Shown here one piece after another: positions 26,096 through 39,193 of a stretch of 64,000 nucleotides of DNA. The first letter of the stretch is position 1, and each line of letters starts with the position of its first letter. The notes below the pieces were generated by a model that worked only from the letters and a program-made list of their open reading frames with translations, was not told the origin of the DNA and did no database searches. Source of the stretch: Sphingomonas sp. BGYR3 (GTDB lineage Bacteria; Pseudomonadota; Alphaproteobacteria; Sphingomonadales; Sphingomonadaceae); contig NZ_JANZNT010000002.1 of NCBI RefSeq assembly GCF_025153455.1, positions 310,001 to 374,000 on the forward strand, in the 5' to 3' direction. The translations under genes were made by a program, and so were the position numbers.

Positions 26096-26467
26096 ATGCC
26101 GACGATTAACCAGCTGGTCCGCAAGGGCCGCGAACCGCAGAAGGCCAAGTCAAAGGTCCCTGCGATGGACCAGAACCCGCAGAAGCGCGGTGTCTGCACC
26201 CGCGTCTACACCACGACCCCGAAAAAGCCGAACTCGGCTCTGCGCAAGGTGGCCAAGGTTCGCCTGACCAACCAGCGCGAAGTCATCAGCTACATTCCGG
26301 GCGAAGGCCACAACCTGCAGGAGCACTCGGTGGTGCTCATCCGCGGCGGCCGTGTGCGCGACCTTCCGGGCGTGCGCTACCACGTGCTGCGCGGCGTGCT
26401 CGACACGCAGGGCGTGAAGGACCGCAAGCAGTCCCGTTCGAAGTACGGCGCCAAGCGTCCGAAGTAA
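26096..26467 (+). CDS. rpsL: 30S ribosomal protein S12
   Basis: S12 lies at the decoding centre. The 123-residue product starts [15 protein letters not shown] at 26096, the family start; the frame is open upstream only by chance. [15 protein letters not shown] and the later [12 protein letters not shown] loop keep the wild-type lysine pattern associated with streptomycin sensitivity. First gene of rpsL-rpsG-fusA-tuf. Confidence 0.97.
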   Translation: MPTINQLVRKGREPQKAKSKVPAMDQNPQKRGVCTRVYTTTPKKPNSALRKVAKVRLTNQREVISYIPGEGHNLQEHSVVLIRGGRVRDLPGVRYHVLRGVLDTQGVKDRKQSRSKYGAKRPK

Positions 26468-26529
26468 TTCAGCCAGAGTAGGCCCCGGACGGGTTCCGGA
26501 CCGGCCGAAGTTCTAGAAGGAAATCTAAG

Positions 26530-27000
26530 ATGGCTCGTCGTCGTCGTCCCGAAAAGCGGGAAATTCTGCCGGATCCCAAGTTCGGGGATGTGGTTCTGTC
26601 CAAGTTCATGAACAGCGTGATGCTGGACGGCAAGAAGTCCGTCGCCGAAAGCATCGTCTATGGTGCGCTGGAAACCGTCGAGACGCGTGCAAAGCGCGAT
26701 CCGCTGGGCGTGTTCCACGATGCGCTGAACAACATCAAGCCGGGCATCGAAGTCCGCAGTCGCCGCGTCGGCGGTGCGACCTATCAGGTGCCGGTGGAAG
26801 TGCGTCCGGAACGTGCCCAGGCGCTGGCGATCCGCTGGCTGATCTCGTCGGCCCGTAACCGCAGCGAAAACACCATGGCCGCCCGCCTGTCGGGTGAGCT
26901 GATGGATGCCGCCAACAATCGCGGCAACGCGGTGAAGAAGCGGGAAGATACGCACCGGATGGCGGAAGCCAACCGCGCGTTCAGCCACTACCGCTGGTAA
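26530..27000 (+). CDS. rpsG: 30S ribosomal protein S7
   Basis: S7 organises the 3' domain of 16S rRNA at the subunit head. The 156-residue protein begins [20 protein letters not shown] and ends with [14 protein letters not shown], both typical. An AGAAGGAAATCTAAG SD region precedes the ATG. It lies 62 bases after rpsL. Confidence 0.97.
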   Translation: MARRRRPEKREILPDPKFGDVVLSKFMNSVMLDGKKSVAESIVYGALETVETRAKRDPLGVFHDALNNIKPGIEVRSRRVGGATYQVPVEVRPERAQALAIRWLISSARNRSENTMAARLSGELMDAANNRGNAVKKREDTHRMAEANRAFSHYRW

Positions 27001-27095
27001 CAGCGGGGCAGCGAAGCCTTTCGCTGGTAACAAACTGTCCTATATATTGGGGAGCCGGGCGGTCCGGCTCCCCACATCCTTAAGGAACCACGACC

Positions 27096-29189
<2,094 letters not shown>

Positions 29190-29290
29190 CCGTCAGGTTG
29201 GTGCTGGCATAAACGTTAATCAGCCGCTATGGGGCCGCGTTCCGGCGATTCCCCTTGGCGGCGCGGGATATGATCAGAAGGTAGGAAACA

Positions 29291-30487
29291 ATGGCAAAGG
29301 CAAAGTTTGAGCGGAACAAACCGCACCTCAACATCGGCACCATCGGTCACGTCGACCATGGCAAGACGTCGCTGACGGCCGCGATCACCAAGGTTCTGGC
29401 TGAAAACGTCGCCGGCAACGCAGCCGTCGATTTCGCCAACATCGACAAGGCGCCGGAAGAGCGTGAGCGCGGCATCACCATCTCGACCGCGCACGTCGAG
29501 TATGAAACCAACACGCGCCACTATGCGCACGTCGACTGCCCCGGCCACGCCGACTATGTGAAGAACATGATCACCGGCGCGGCGCAGATGGACGGCGCCA
29601 TCCTGGTGGTTGCCGCCACCGACGGCCCGATGCCGCAGACCAAGGAGCACATCCTGCTCGCCCGTCAGGTCGGCGTGCCCACCATGGTCGTGTTCCTGAA
29701 CAAGGTTGACCTGGTCGACGACGAGGAAATCCTCGAGCTGGTCGAAATGGAAATCCGTGAAGAACTGTCCAAGCGCGAGTTCGACGGCGACAACATTCCG
29801 ATCATCCGCGGTTCGGCCACTGCCGCCCTGTCGGGTTCCGACGACAAGCTGGGCAAGGACGCGATCCTGGCCCTGATGGCTGCCGTCGACGAATCGATCC
29901 CGCAGCCGGAGCGTCCGCTGGACAAGCCGTTCATGATGCCGATCGAAGACGTGTTCTCGATCTCGGGTCGCGGCACCGTGGTGACCGGCCGTGTCGAAAC
30001 CGGCATCGTCAAGGTTGGCGACGAAGTCGAAATCATCGGCATCCAGGAAGCGGTCCGCAAGACCGTCGTGACCGGCGTCGAAATGTTCCGCAAGCTGCTC
30101 GATCAGGGCCAGGCCGGCGACAACATCGGTGCGCTGATCCGCGGCGTCGGCCGTGAAGAAGTCGAGCGTGGTCAGGTTCTGGCCAAGCCGGGTTCGATCA
30201 AGCCGCACACCGAATTCCAGTCGGAAGTGTACGTGCTGTCGAAGGACGAAGGTGGCCGTCACACGCCGTTCTTCGCTAACTATCGTCCGCAGTTCTACTT
30301 CCGCACCACGGACGTCACCGGCACGGTGGTTCTGCCCGAGGGTACGGAAATGGTCATGCCCGGCGACAACGTCGCGCTCGGCGTCAAGCTGATCGCCCCG
30401 ATCGCCATGGACATCGGTCAGCGTTTCACCATCCGTGAAGGCGGCCGCACCGTCGGCGCTGGCGTGGTTGCGTCGATCGACAAGTGA
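29291..30487 (+). CDS. tuf: Elongation factor Tu
   Basis: EF-Tu delivers aminoacyl-tRNA to the ribosome. The 398-residue protein has G1 [34 protein letters not shown] and NKVDLVDD motifs and the C-terminal beta-barrel domains. It closes the str operon: a strong terminator follows 36 bases later. A second tuf copy, common in proteobacteria, is not in this window. Confidence 0.98.
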   Translation: MAKAKFERNKPHLNIGTIGHVDHGKTSLTAAITKVLAENVAGNAAVDFANIDKAPEERERGITISTAHVEYETNTRHYAHVDCPGHADYVKNMITGAAQMDGAILVVAATDGPMPQTKEHILLARQVGVPTMVVFLNKVDLVDDEEILELVEMEIREELSKREFDGDNIPIIRGSATAALSGSDDKLGKDAILALMAAVDESIPQPERPLDKPFMMPIEDVFSISGRGTVVTGRVETGIVKVGDEVEIIGIQEAVRKTVVTGVEMFRKLLDQGQAGDNIGALIRGVGREEVERGQVLAKPGSIKPHTEFQSEVYVLSKDEGGRHTPFFANYRPQFYFRTTDVTGTVVLPEGTEMVMPGDNVALGVKLIAPIAMDIGQRFTIREGGRTVGAGVVASIDK

Positions 30488-30522
30488 TCTGACGCCCTTT
30501 CAGGGGCTTTGGAACGGAATTG

Positions 30523-30556
30523 GCCCGGCCTTCCCTTGGGGGAGGCCGGGCTTTTT
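30523..30556 (+). terminator. Rho-independent terminator after tuf
   Basis: GCCCGGCCT (30523-30531) pairs with AGGCCGGGC (30543-30551), followed by five Ts. This separates the str operon from rpsJ. The rest of the 321-base gap to rpsJ holds only a candidate promoter. Confidence 0.92.
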
Positions 30557-30710
30557 CTATGCCGCAGCGGGGGACGGGCGGGCACCGGATTGGCGCCCGT
30601 CAGCGGCCAGGCACAACCGTCAGCGGTGGCTCATCTGCCTGGATAGAGCGGCGCATCGCGCGGGGCAGGGGATCTTTGCATAAAGGCCGCAGAATCCTGG
30701 CCGCACCCCC

Positions 30711-30739
30711 TTGCCAATCCGGGCTCGCCCCTGTAATGG
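30711..30739 (+). promoter_or_regulatory. Candidate promoter of the S10 operon
   Basis: TTGCCA and TAATGG lie 17 bases apart, 70 bases before rpsJ and after the tuf terminator. The -10 is weak but of the same type as the other candidates in this region. Confidence 0.35.
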
Positions 30740-30808
30740 CCCGCCTCCAGTTTAACGCAACAGCATGAACCCCGGTCACGGGGTCCGCTCTTTCGCATCG
30801 GTAGGGAC

Positions 30809-31120
30809 ATGGAAGCTCAGAATATCCGTATTCGCCTGAAGGCGTTCGACCATCGCGTGCTCGATCAGGCAGCTGGCGATATCGCCGATACTGCCCGTCG
30901 CACCGGCGCTCTGATCCGTGGTCCCATTCCGCTGCCCACGCACATCGACAAGTTCACCGTCAACCGCGGCCCGCACATCGACAAGAAGTCGCGCGAGCAG
31001 TTCGAGACGCGCACCTACAAGCGCCTGCTGGACATCGTTCAGCCGACGCCGCAGACGGTCGACGCGCTGATGAAGCTCGATCTGGCCGCTGGCGTTGACG
31101 TGGAGATCAAGCTGGCGTAA
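30809..31120 (+). CDS. rpsJ: 30S ribosomal protein S10
   Basis: S10 is a head protein of the 30S subunit that also serves as NusE in antitermination. The 103-residue product matches the family end to end ([20 protein letters not shown] ... [18 protein letters not shown]). It opens the S10 operon but is separated from rplC by an unusually long structured spacer. Confidence 0.97.
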   Translation: MEAQNIRIRLKAFDHRVLDQAAGDIADTARRTGALIRGPIPLPTHIDKFTVNRGPHIDKKSREQFETRTYKRLLDIVQPTPQTVDALMKLDLAAGVDVEIKLA

Positions 31121-31281
31121 TGCGCCGCTTCCATTAAGAGATTCGCGCTCCCGCTGGTCGGTGAGCGGTTCATCCTCGGATCGGTCCAGTACCGCGGCAA
31201 GGATGGCACGGAGGGTCCGCCCTCTCACGAATTAGGGATACCGCCGGGACGGCCTCGCAAGAGAATGGCCCGGGACTGCGT

Positions 31282-31330
31282 CCCCCGTCTTGTCCCGCAT
31301 TCGTGCGGGGCAGCCCAGCCCGGACGGGGG
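31282..31330 (+). promoter_or_regulatory. Nested hairpins in the rpsJ-rplC spacer
   Basis: CCCCCGTC (31282-31289) pairs with GACGGGGG (31323-31330), enclosing a perfect hairpin CCCGCA-TTCG-TGCGGG (31294-31309) with a UUCG tetraloop. They lie in a 289-base non-coding gap. The structure may regulate or process the S10-operon mRNA; no T-run follows. The gap holds no credible gene. Confidence 0.55.
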
Positions 31331-31409
31331 CTCGCATCGCATTTTGGGTTGGACGTCACGCCCGTGATGGCATCTCGCCATTGCGGGCCTCTGTATAGGA
31401 GCATGGGTC

Positions 31410-32165
31410 ATGCGCACTGGCGTGATCGCGAAGAAATTGGGGATGACCCGCCTGTTCCAGGATGACGGCCGTCACGTGCCCGTCACTGTCCTGGCGCTGG
31501 AGGGGGTTCAGGTGGTTGCACAGCGCACCGCCGATCGGGATGGCTACACCGCCATCCAGCTGGGCGCAGGCAGCGCCAAGGCCAAGAATGTCGCCAAGCC
31601 GCAGCGCGGCCATTTCGGCAAGGCCGAAGTGGAGCCGAAGGCGGTGCTGTGCGAGTTCCGCGTGGACGAGGACGGTCTGGTCGATGTGGGCGCGGAAATC
31701 TCCGCCGACCACTTCGTCGCCGGTCAGTATGTCGACGTGTCGGGCCGCACCCAGGGTAAGGGTTTCGCCGGCGCCATGAAGCGCTGGGGCTTCGGCGGTC
31801 TGCGCGCCACGCACGGCGTGTCGGTCAGCCACCGTTCGCACGGTTCGACCGGTAACCGTCAGGATCCGGGCCGCGTCTTCAAGAACAAGAAGATGGCCGG
31901 TCACATGGGCGACCGCAATCGCACGCAGCAGAACCTGGAAATCGTTTCGACCGATGTCGAGCGTGGCCTGATCTTCGTGAAGGGCTCCGTGCCCGGTCAC
32001 AAGGGTGCGTGGCTGATCGTCAAGGATGCGGTGAAGCTGCCGCGCCATGCCGATGCGCCGTTCCCTGCCGCGATCAAGAGCGCCAGCAACAACAATGATG
32101 CCCCCGCTGACACGCCCGCCACGGACGTTGCTGCGGTCGAGGCGACCGAAGGCCAGGAGGGCTAA
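31410..32165 (+). CDS. rplC: 50S ribosomal protein L3
   Basis: L3 is an early 50S assembly protein reaching the peptidyl-transferase centre. The 251-residue product shows [20 protein letters not shown] at its start and the loop [16 protein letters not shown]. It is longer than the E. coli protein by about 40 residues because of a low-complexity, Ala/Asp-rich C-terminal tail ([20 protein letters not shown]). rplD follows after 3 bases. Confidence 0.97.
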   Translation: MRTGVIAKKLGMTRLFQDDGRHVPVTVLALEGVQVVAQRTADRDGYTAIQLGAGSAKAKNVAKPQRGHFGKAEVEPKAVLCEFRVDEDGLVDVGAEISADHFVAGQYVDVSGRTQGKGFAGAMKRWGFGGLRATHGVSVSHRSHGSTGNRQDPGRVFKNKKMAGHMGDRNRTQQNLEIVSTDVERGLIFVKGSVPGHKGAWLIVKDAVKLPRHADAPFPAAIKSASNNNDAPADTPATDVAAVEATEGQEG

Positions 32166-32168
32166 ACC

Positions 32169-32792
32169 ATGAAGGTCAAGGTTCAGACCCTCGACGCTGC
32201 TGCGGCAGGCGATATCGAGCTGAAGGACGAAGTGTTCGGCGTCGAGCCGCGTGCCGACATCCTGCACCGCGTCGTCACCTGGCAGCTGGAAAAGCGTCGC
32301 GGCACCGCTCGCGGCACGCGTGAGCGCAGCGATGTGGCCCGTTCCGGCAAGAAGCTGGGCCGGCAAAAGGGCGGCGGCGTCGCCCGTCACGGCGATCGCC
32401 GGGCTCCGGTGTTCGTCGGCGGTGGTAAGGCGCACGGTGCCCGTGTTCGCGACTTCGATCCGTCGCTGAACAAGAAGATCCGCGCGCTGGGCCTCAAGAT
32501 GGCGCTGTCGAGCCATGCCAAGGCGGGCTCGCTGGTCATCGTCGAAACGCTGGGCGGTGCGGAAAAGACCAAGGAGCTGAAGGGCAAGTTTGCCAAGCTC
32601 GGCTTTGGCAAGACCGCGCTGGTCATCGATGGCGAGCAGGTCGAATACGGCTTCGCTCTGGCCAGCCGCAACCTGCCGGGCGTCAACGTCCTGCCCGCCG
32701 TCGGCGCGAATGTGTACGACATCCTGAAGCATGACACGCTGGTGCTGACCCGCGCGGCTGTCGAAAAGCTGGAGGCCCGCTTCCATGGCTAA
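32169..32792 (+). CDS. rplD: 50S ribosomal protein L4
   Basis: L4 lines the nascent-peptide tunnel and, in E. coli, represses the S10 operon. The 207-residue product has the tunnel loop region [20 protein letters not shown] with [20 protein letters not shown]. It overlaps rplW by 8 bases. Whether it also regulates this operon is unknown; the spacer before rplC is a possible target. Confidence 0.97.
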   Translation: MKVKVQTLDAAAAGDIELKDEVFGVEPRADILHRVVTWQLEKRRGTARGTRERSDVARSGKKLGRQKGGGVARHGDRRAPVFVGGGKAHGARVRDFDPSLNKKIRALGLKMALSSHAKAGSLVIVETLGGAEKTKELKGKFAKLGFGKTALVIDGEQVEYGFALASRNLPGVNVLPAVGANVYDILKHDTLVLTRAAVEKLEARFHG

Positions 32793-33102
32793 GAAGCCGA
32801 CCAAGGCGGCGGTCGACACCCGCCATTACGATGTGATCGTGGCTCCCCACATCACGGAAAAGTCGACGCTCGTGTCCGAGCATAACGCAGTGGTCTTCAA
32901 GGTGGCGGGCGATGCGTCCAAGCCGGAGATCAAGGCTGCGGTCGAGGCGCTGTTCAACGTCACCGTCACGGGCGTGAACACGCTGGTGCAGAAGGGCAAG
33001 ACCAAGCGGTGGAAGGGTGCTCCCTATCGCCGTTCGGACGTGAAGAAGGCGATCGTGACGCTGAAGGACGGCGATTCCATCGACGTCACGACGGGGATCT
33101 GA
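32785..33102 (+). CDS. rplW: 50S ribosomal protein L23
   Basis: L23 sits at the tunnel exit and docks SRP and trigger factor. The 105-residue product keeps [20 protein letters not shown] and the extended loop [20 protein letters not shown]. The start lies within the end of rplD. Confidence 0.97.
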   Translation: MAKKPTKAAVDTRHYDVIVAPHITEKSTLVSEHNAVVFKVAGDASKPEIKAAVEALFNVTVTGVNTLVQKGKTKRWKGAPYRRSDVKKAIVTLKDGDSIDVTTGI

Positions 33103-33107
33103 GGCAC

Positions 33108-33959
33108 ATGGCACTCAAGCATTACAATCCGACCTCGCCGGCCCGCCGCGGGCTGATCCTGGTCGACCGTTCGGGCCTGCACAAGGGCGCGCCGATCAAG
33201 GCGCTGACCGAGGGCAAGCGCAAGACCGGCGGCCGCAACAACAAGGGCCATGTGACGTCGCGCGGTATCGCCGGCGGTCACAAGCAGCGCTATCGTATCA
33301 TCGATTTCAAGCGCCGCCTGTGGGACGTCGAAGGGACCGTGGAACGGATCGAATATGATCCCAACCGCACCGCCTTCATCGCGCTGGTCAACTATGGCGC
33401 GGACGAAGCTGGCAAGGATCGTCTGGCCTATATCATCGCGCCGCAGCGTCTTGGCGTTGGCGACAAGGTGGTCGCTGGCAAGAAGACCGACGTGAAGCCG
33501 GGCAATGCCATGGAACTGGGCCAGATGCCGGTCGGCACCATCGTCCACAATGTGGAGATGAAGCCGGGCAAGGGCGGTCAGATCGCCCGTTCGGCCGGCA
33601 CCTATGTGCAGGTCGTTGGCCGCGACAAGGGCATGGTCATTGTCCGCCTGAATTCGGGTGAACAGCGCTATATCCACGCGAACTGCATGGCCACGGTCGG
33701 TGCCGTGTCCAATCCGGACAACGCCAACACCAACCTTGCCAAGGCTGGCCGCAACCGCTGGCTGGGCAAGCGCCCGCTGACCCGCGGCGTTGCCAAGAAC
33801 CCGGTCGATCACCCCCATGGCGGTGGTGAAGGCCGGACCTCGGGCGGCCGTCATCCGGTCACCCCGTGGGGCAAGCCGACCAAGGGTGCGCGCACCCGCC
33901 ACAACAAGGCGACGGACAAGATGATCATCCGTTCGCGCCACGCGAAGAAGAAGGGCTAA
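33108..33959 (+). CDS. rplB: 50S ribosomal protein L2
   Basis: L2 binds 23S rRNA near the peptidyl-transferase centre. The 283-residue product begins [20 protein letters not shown] at 33108 and carries the conserved [20 protein letters not shown] near the C-terminus. The frame is open upstream to 33009, but that part overlaps rplW and is not family-like. GAGGCAC precedes the ATG. Confidence 0.97.
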   Translation: MALKHYNPTSPARRGLILVDRSGLHKGAPIKALTEGKRKTGGRNNKGHVTSRGIAGGHKQRYRIIDFKRRLWDVEGTVERIEYDPNRTAFIALVNYGADEAGKDRLAYIIAPQRLGVGDKVVAGKKTDVKPGNAMELGQMPVGTIVHNVEMKPGKGGQIARSAGTYVQVVGRDKGMVIVRLNSGEQRYIHANCMATVGAVSNPDNANTNLAKAGRNRWLGKRPLTRGVAKNPVDHPHGGGEGRTSGGRHPVTPWGKPTKGARTRHNKATDKMIIRSRHAKKKG

Positions 33960-33964
33960 TCGAC

Positions 33965-34243
33965 ATGGCTCGTTCGGTTTGGAAGGGTCCGTTCGTCGAC
34001 CTTCATCTGCTGAAAAAGGCGGAAACCGCCCAGGAACAGGGCAATCGCGCCGGTCCGATCAAGACCTGGTCGCGTCGCTCGACGATCCTGCCGCAGTTCG
34101 TCGGTCTGACGTTCAACGTCTATAACGGCCGCAAGTTCGTGCCTGTCTCGGTCAACGAGGACATGGTCGGCATGAAGCTGGGTGAATTCGCGCCGACCCG
34201 GTATTTCCCGGGTCACGCCGCCGACAAGAAGGGTAAGCGCTGA
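33965..34243 (+). CDS. rpsS: 30S ribosomal protein S19
   Basis: S19 forms the head-bridge region with S13. The 92-residue product starts [16 protein letters not shown] at 33965 and ends [18 protein letters not shown], both family-typical. The upstream-open frame belongs to another reading of rplB. It overlaps rplV at TGATG. Confidence 0.97.
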   Translation: MARSVWKGPFVDLHLLKKAETAQEQGNRAGPIKTWSRRSTILPQFVGLTFNVYNGRKFVPVSVNEDMVGMKLGEFAPTRYFPGHAADKKGKR

Positions 34244-34620
34244 TGAGCAAGCAAGCAGCCCCCCGCCGGGTCGCCGCCAATGAGGCGCTGGCCGTCGGCA
34301 CCACCATCCGTGGTTCGGCTCAGAAGCTGAACCTGGTTGCTGGCCTGATCCGTGGCCGCAAGGTTGGCGATGCGATGAACATCCTTGCGTTCAGCAAGAA
34401 GGCGATGGCCGTCGATGCGCGCAAGGTGCTGGCTTCGGCGATCGCCAATGCGGAAAACAACCACAATCTCGATGTCGACGCGCTCGTCGTCGCCGAGGCG
34501 TCGGTTGGCAAGTCGATCACGATGAAGCGGTTCGCCACGCGCGGCCGCGGCAAGTCCACCCGCATCCTGAAGCCGTTTTCGCGGCTTCGCATTGTCGTGC
34601 GCGAGCAGGAAGAAGCATAA
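34243..34620 (+). CDS. rplV: 50S ribosomal protein L22
   Basis: L22 lines the exit tunnel; its beta-hairpin is seen as [20 protein letters not shown]. Length 125 residues. The start overlaps the rpsS stop (TGATG) and its stop overlaps rpsC (TAATG), indicating tight translational coupling. Confidence 0.97.
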   Translation: MSKQAAPRRVAANEALAVGTTIRGSAQKLNLVAGLIRGRKVGDAMNILAFSKKAMAVDARKVLASAIANAENNHNLDVDALVVAEASVGKSITMKRFATRGRGKSTRILKPFSRLRIVVREQEEA

Positions 34621-35327
34621 TGGGTCAGAAATCGAACCCCATCGGTCTGCGCCTGCAGATCAACCGCACCTGGGACAGCCGCTGGTTCGCGGAAGGCCAT
34701 GACTATGGCCGGCTGCTGCTGGAGGATCTGAAGATCCGCAAGTACATCATGGAAACGCTGCCCCAGGCCGCGATTTCCAAGGTGGTGATCGAGCGTCCGG
34801 CCAAGCTGTGCCGCGTGTCCATCTATGCTGCGCGCCCCGGCGTGATCATCGGCAAGAAGGGCGCGGACATCGAAAAGCTGCGCAAGAAGCTGGGCAGCTT
34901 CACGTCCAGCGACGTCAGCCTGAACATCGTCGAAATCCGCAAGCCGGAAATCGACGCCAAGCTGGTGGCGCAGGGCATTGCCGATCAGCTGGAGCGCCGT
35001 ATCGCGTTTCGCCGCGCCATGAAGCGCGCCGTTCAGTCGGCGATGCGTCTGGGCGCAGAGGGCATCCGCATCAACTGCGGCGGCCGTCTGGGCGGCGCTG
35101 AAATCGCCCGCACCGAATGGTATCGCGAGGGCCGGGTGCCGCTGCACACGCTGCGCGCGAACGTCGATTATGCCGAAGCGCAGGCGCACACCGCTTATGG
35201 TGTCTGCGGCGTGAAGGTGTGGATCTTCAAGGGCGAGATCCTGGGCCATGATCCGATGGCGCAGGACCGTCTGATGCTGGAATCGCAGACCTCGGGCGTC
35301 CGCCCGGCGCGCGAAGACCGGCGCTAA
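34620..35327 (+). CDS. rpsC: 30S ribosomal protein S3
   Basis: S3 lines the mRNA entry channel. The 235-residue product has the KH domain [18 protein letters not shown] and the C-terminal block [20 protein letters not shown]. The start overlaps rplV. Length is normal. Confidence 0.97.
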   Translation: MGQKSNPIGLRLQINRTWDSRWFAEGHDYGRLLLEDLKIRKYIMETLPQAAISKVVIERPAKLCRVSIYAARPGVIIGKKGADIEKLRKKLGSFTSSDVSLNIVEIRKPEIDAKLVAQGIADQLERRIAFRRAMKRAVQSAMRLGAEGIRINCGGRLGGAEIARTEWYREGRVPLHTLRANVDYAEAQAHTAYGVCGVKVWIFKGEILGHDPMAQDRLMLESQTSGVRPAREDRR

Positions 35328-35342
35328 GGGGCTTAGAGGACA

Positions 35343-35774
35343 ATGCTGCAACCAAAGCGCACCAAGTTCCGCAAGGCGTTCAAGGGCCGCATCCATGGCG
35401 ATGCCAAGGGTGGCACCACGCTGAACTTCGGTTCCTATGGCCTGAAGGCGATGGAGCCGGAGCGGATCACCGCCCGCCAGATCGAAGCGGCCCGCCGCGC
35501 GATCACGCGTCACATCAAGCGTCAGGGCCGTCTCTGGATCCGCATCTTCCCCGATGTGCCGGTTTCGTCCAAGCCCGCCGAAGTCCGCATGGGCTCGGGT
35601 AAGGGTTCGCCGGAATACTGGGTCGCCCGCGTCAAGCCGGGCCGTATCCTGTTCGAGCTGGACGGCGTTGCCGGCCCGCTGGCGGCAGAAGCGTTCGAGC
35701 GTGCGGCGATGAAGCTGCCGATCAAGGTCAAGGTCGTGGCGCGTCTCGGCGACACGTCGCACCTGGAGGGTTGA
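35343..35774 (+). CDS. rplP: 50S ribosomal protein L16
   Basis: L16 contacts the A-site tRNA. The 143-residue product begins [19 protein letters not shown] and contains [20 protein letters not shown], including the loop whose arginine is hydroxylated in some bacteria. The SD AGAGGA precedes the ATG. Confidence 0.97.
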   Translation: MLQPKRTKFRKAFKGRIHGDAKGGTTLNFGSYGLKAMEPERITARQIEAARRAITRHIKRQGRLWIRIFPDVPVSSKPAEVRMGSGKGSPEYWVARVKPGRILFELDGVAGPLAAEAFERAAMKLPIKVKVVARLGDTSHLEG

Positions 35775-35779
35775 GGACA

Positions 35780-35983
35780 ATGACCAAGCCTGCAGATATC
35801 CGCGCGCAGAGCGACGACCAGCTGGTCGAGACGCTGGGCCAGCTGAAGCGGGAGGCATTCAACCTTCGCTTCCAGGCCGCCACTGCGCAGCTTGAAAAGG
35901 CGAGCCGCGTGCGCGAAGTGCGCCGCGACATCGCCCGCATCAAGACCATTCAGAACGAGCGTTCGCGCTCGGCTGCGAAGTAA
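35780..35983 (+). CDS. rpmC: 50S ribosomal protein L29
   Basis: L29 is a small helical-hairpin protein at the tunnel exit. The 67-residue product begins [20 protein letters not shown] at the ATG at 35780; a TTG at 35771 is open in frame but overlaps rplP and is unlikely. GAGGAC lies just upstream. Confidence 0.95.
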   Translation: MTKPADIRAQSDDQLVETLGQLKREAFNLRFQAATAQLEKASRVREVRRDIARIKTIQNERSRSAAK

Positions 35984-35994
35984 GAGGAAGAACC

Positions 35995-36249
35995 ATGCCG
36001 AAGCGCGTGCTGACCGGGAACGTGGTTTCCGACAAGGGCGACAAGACCGTGGTCGTGCTGGTGGAGCGCAAGGTGAAGCACCCGCTCTACGGCAAGATCA
36101 TCCGTCGTTCGAAGAAGTATCATGCCCATGACGAGGGCAATGAGTATCGCGAGGGCGAGACCGTGCGCATCGAAGAGACTGCGCCGATCTCGAAGCTCAA
36201 GACGTGGAAGGTCGTTGGGCGCGTCGGCGCCGATACGTCCGCCGCTTGA
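35995..36249 (+). CDS. rpsQ: 30S ribosomal protein S17
   Basis: S17 is an OB-fold primary 16S rRNA binder. The 84-residue product shows [20 protein letters not shown] and [20 protein letters not shown], typical for the family. AGAGGAAG lies before the ATG. Confidence 0.97.
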   Translation: MPKRVLTGNVVSDKGDKTVVVLVERKVKHPLYGKIIRRSKKYHAHDEGNEYREGETVRIEETAPISKLKTWKVVGRVGADTSAA

Positions 36250-36260
36250 TATCGAAGGCG

Positions 36261-36282
36261 GGGCAGGGTCGGAATCCTGCCC
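36261..36282 (+). promoter_or_regulatory. Hairpin in the rpsQ-rplN spacer
   Basis: GGGCAGG (36261-36267) pairs with CCTGCCC (36276-36282) around an 8-base loop. No T-run follows. It may mark mRNA processing or modulate coupling. Confidence 0.4.
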
Positions 36283-36305
36283 TATAGTGAGAAGGAACCG
36301 GATCA

Positions 36306-36674
36306 ATGATCCAGATGCAGTCGAATCTCGACGTCGCTGACAACAGCGGCGCGAAGCGGGTGCAGTGCATCAAGGTGCTGGGCGGATCGAAGCGTCGCTT
36401 CGCGTCCGTGGGCGACATCATCGTCGTCAGCATCAAGGAAGCACAGCCCCGTGGCAAGGTTAAGAAGGGCGACGTTCACCGCGCGGTGATCGTCCGCACG
36501 GCCAAGGACGTGCGCCGCGCCGATGGCTCGGTAATCCGTTTCGACGGCAACGCCGCCGTGCTGATCAACAAGAACGAGGAGCCGATCGGCACCCGTATCT
36601 TTGGCCCGGTCGTCCGCGAACTGCGCTCGCGCGGGTTCATGAAGATCATCTCGCTCGCGCCGGAGGTGCTGTAA
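36306..36674 (+). CDS. rplN: 50S ribosomal protein L14
   Basis: L14 sits at the subunit interface and, in E. coli, is the site of RsfS-type silencing. The 122-residue product begins [20 protein letters not shown] and has the conserved [20 protein letters not shown]. The stop overlaps rplX (TAATG). Confidence 0.97.
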   Translation: MIQMQSNLDVADNSGAKRVQCIKVLGGSKRRFASVGDIIVVSIKEAQPRGKVKKGDVHRAVIVRTAKDVRRADGSVIRFDGNAAVLINKNEEPIGTRIFGPVVRELRSRGFMKIISLAPEVL

Positions 36675-36991
36675 TGGCTGCCGCTCGCATCAAGAAGGGT
36701 GACCAGGTCATCGTCCTGTCCGGCAAGGACAAGGGCAAGACCGGTGAGGTCGTCAAGTCGTTGCCGAAGGACGGCAAGGTTGTCGTGTCGGGCGTCAATG
36801 TCGCCACGCGCCACCGCAAGCCCACCCAGGCAAACCCGCAGGGTGGCCTTGAGCGCACCGAAGCCCCGCTGCACGTCTCGAAGGTTGCGCATGTGACCGC
36901 TGACGGCAAGCCGACCCGCGTCCGCTTCGAGGAGCGCGACGGCAAGAAGGTCCGCGTGGCGGTCAAGACCGGAGACGTGATCAATGGCTGA
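36674..36991 (+). CDS. rplX: 50S ribosomal protein L24
   Basis: L24 is a KOW-domain assembly initiator. The 105-residue product starts [20 protein letters not shown] and continues with [17 protein letters not shown]. It overlaps rplN at its start and rplE by 8 bases at its end. Confidence 0.97.
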   Translation: MAAARIKKGDQVIVLSGKDKGKTGEVVKSLPKDGKVVVSGVNVATRHRKPTQANPQGGLERTEAPLHVSKVAHVTADGKPTRVRFEERDGKKVRVAVKTGDVING

Positions 36992-37565
36992 CAAGTACAC
37001 CCCCCGCCTGCGCAAGCTGTATGACGACAAGATCGTCAAGGCGATGACCGAGAAGTTCGGCTACAAGAACGCGCTTGAAGTTCCGCGGATCGAAAAGATC
37101 GTGCTGAACATGGGCGTTGGCGAAGCGACCCAGGACAAGAAGCGCGTCGAACAGGCCGCTCAGGAAATGGAACTGATCGCCGGCCAGAAGCCCGTGGTGA
37201 CCAAGGCCAAGAAGTCGATCGCGCAGTTCAAGCTGCGTGAAGGCATGGCGATCGGTTGCAAGGTGACGCTGCGTCGCGAGCGGATGTACGAGTTTCTCGA
37301 CCGCTTCGTCACGATCGCGCTGCCCCGTGTGCGCGACTTCCGTGGCCTGAACCCCAAGTCGTTCGACGGCCGTGGCAACTATGCCTGCGGCATCAAGGAA
37401 CAGCTGGTGTTCCCCGAAATCAACTATGACCGGATCGACAAGGTCCGCGGTATGGATGTGATCGTGACCACCACTGCAAAGACCGATGAGGAAGCGCGCG
37501 AGCTGCTTCGTCTGTTCGGCTTCCCCTTCATCGGCATGACCGGTGAAGAGAAGCAGGCTGCATAA
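36984..37565 (+). CDS. rplE: 50S ribosomal protein L5
   Basis: L5 binds 5S rRNA and contacts the P-site tRNA. The 193-residue product has [20 protein letters not shown], the central [20 protein letters not shown] and a family C-terminus. It starts within the end of rplX. Confidence 0.97.
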   Translation: MADKYTPRLRKLYDDKIVKAMTEKFGYKNALEVPRIEKIVLNMGVGEATQDKKRVEQAAQEMELIAGQKPVVTKAKKSIAQFKLREGMAIGCKVTLRRERMYEFLDRFVTIALPRVRDFRGLNPKSFDGRGNYACGIKEQLVFPEINYDRIDKVRGMDVIVTTTAKTDEEARELLRLFGFPFIGMTGEEKQAA

Positions 37566-37590
37566 GAGTTAGGAAAGAGAGCTTAAGTCC

Positions 37591-37896
37591 ATGGCGAAAC
37601 TGAGTTCGATCAACAAGAACGAGCGTCGCAAGCAGCTGGTGAAGAAGTATGCCGGCAAGTATGCGAAGCTGAAGGCGACGGCCAATGACCAGTCGCTCGA
37701 TGAAACCGAGCGTCTGATCGCGCGGCTCAAGATGGCCGAGATACCCCGCAACGGGAACCCGACCCGCATCCGCAACCGCTGCGAACTGACGGGTCGTCCG
37801 CGCGGCTATTATCGCAAGTTCCGTCTCGCCCGCGTCATGCTGCGTGAATTGGCCAATAAGGGCATGATTCCCGGCGTCACCAAGTCGAGCTGGTAA
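37591..37896 (+). CDS. rpsN: 30S ribosomal protein S14 (zinc-free form)
   Basis: S14 is a head protein. The 101-residue product is the long, zinc-free (C-minus) type: no CxxC pairs are present, and [20 protein letters not shown] is intact. It starts with [19 protein letters not shown]. Confidence 0.97.
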   Translation: MAKLSSINKNERRKQLVKKYAGKYAKLKATANDQSLDETERLIARLKMAEIPRNGNPTRIRNRCELTGRPRGYYRKFRLARVMLRELANKGMIPGVTKSSW

Positions 37897-37907
37897 GGAT
37901 CACTGGT

Positions 37908-38303
37908 ATGGCATTGACCGATCCCCTGGGTGATATGCTCACCCGTATCCGCAACGGCCAGCGCGCGCGCAAGGACAGTGTCCTGACGCCGGCGTCGAAG
38001 CTGCGCGTCCGCGTGCTCGACGTGCTGCAGCGTGAAGGATACATCCGTGGCTACAGCGAAGAGCAGATGGGCCCCGCGGCCGGCATCCGCATCGAGCTGA
38101 AGTATTTCGAAGGCCAGCCGGCGATCAAGCATGTCGCCCGCGTGTCCAAGCCCGGCCGCCGGATCTATTCCGGTGCGCAGGAGTTGCCGCGCGTGCGCAA
38201 CGGCCTTGGCATCACCATCGTCTCGACGCCCAAGGGCGTTCTGTCCGACGCCGAAGCGCGCGAACAGAATGTCGGCGGCGAAGTGCTGGCGGAGGTATTC
38301 TGA
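37908..38303 (+). CDS. rpsH: 30S ribosomal protein S8
   Basis: S8 is a primary 16S rRNA binder and, in E. coli, represses the spc operon. The 131-residue product has [19 protein letters not shown] and the C-terminal [20 protein letters not shown]. The stop overlaps rplF (TGATG). Confidence 0.97.
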   Translation: MALTDPLGDMLTRIRNGQRARKDSVLTPASKLRVRVLDVLQREGYIRGYSEEQMGPAAGIRIELKYFEGQPAIKHVARVSKPGRRIYSGAQELPRVRNGLGITIVSTPKGVLSDAEAREQNVGGEVLAEVF

Positions 38304-38836
38304 TGAGCCGCATTGGCAAGAAGCCGGTTTCCGTGCCGGCCAACGTCACCGCCAGCATCGACGGGCGCATCCTGTCGGTCAAGGGGCCGAAGGGCACCCT
38401 GACGCTGCCGCTGCGGGACGAAATCAGCTACACGGTCGAGGATGGCGGCATTGTCGTCCAGCCCGCGAACGGGACCAAGCAGGCCCGCGCCTTCTGGGGC
38501 ATGCAGCGCACGATGGTGCAGAACCTCGTCACCGGCGTGACCGAGGGTTTCACCAAGAAGCTGCTGATCACCGGCGTCGGTTATCGCGCCGCGTCGCAGG
38601 GCAAAGTGCTGAAGCTGCAGCTGGGCTATTCGCACGATGTGAATTTCGACATCCCGGAAGGGATCGAAATCAAGACCCCGGATCAGACCACGGTCGAAAT
38701 CTCGGGCATCGACAAGCAGAAGGTCGGCCAGGTGGCCGCGGAGATCCGTCGTTGGCGCAAGCCGGAGCCCTATAAGGGCAAGGGCATCAAGTATGACGGC
38801 GAGTTCATCTTCCGCAAGGAAGGGAAGAAGAAGTAA
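38303..38836 (+). CDS. rplF: 50S ribosomal protein L6
   Basis: L6 lies near the factor-binding site. The 177-residue product begins [20 protein letters not shown] and ends with the family block [20 protein letters not shown]. It is coupled to rpsH and rplR by stop-start overlaps. Confidence 0.97.
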   Translation: MSRIGKKPVSVPANVTASIDGRILSVKGPKGTLTLPLRDEISYTVEDGGIVVQPANGTKQARAFWGMQRTMVQNLVTGVTEGFTKKLLITGVGYRAASQGKVLKLQLGYSHDVNFDIPEGIEIKTPDQTTVEISGIDKQKVGQVAAEIRRWRKPEPYKGKGIKYDGEFIFRKEGKKK

Positions 38837-39192
38837 TGACCAAGGGTCTCTCTCTGTTCGAAAAGCGGCGCCGCCGGAACCGCACTGCGCTGCGCGCACG
38901 TGCCGGTGGCCGTCCGCGTCTGTCGGTGCATCGTTCCGGCAAGCACATCTATGCCCAGGTGATCGACGACGCCGCTGGCCGCACGCTGGCTGCTGCTTCG
39001 TCGCTGGACAAGGATCTGCGCGGTCAGACCGGCGCAACCACCTCTGCTGCGGCAGAAGTCGGCAAGCGCCTGGCCGAAGCGGCGAAGGCCGCTGGCGTCA
39101 CCCAGGTGGTGTTCGATCGTGGCGGCTTCCTGTTCCACGGTCGGGTAAAGGCGCTGGCGGAAGCTGCGCGCGAAGGCGGATTGGAGTTCTAA
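38836..39192 (+). CDS. rplR: 50S ribosomal protein L18
   Basis: L18 binds 5S rRNA together with L5. The 118-residue product shows [20 protein letters not shown] and [20 protein letters not shown]. It starts at a TAATG overlap with rplF. Confidence 0.97.
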   Translation: MTKGLSLFEKRRRRNRTALRARAGGRPRLSVHRSGKHIYAQVIDDAAGRTLAAASSLDKDLRGQTGATTSAAAEVGKRLAEAAKAAGVTQVVFDRGGFLFHGRVKALAEAAREGGLEF

Positions 39193-39193
39193 C

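Noticed and set aside
31356..32819. 487-codon open frame on the minus strand
   Set aside because: Antisense to rplC and rplD; no domain is recognisable.
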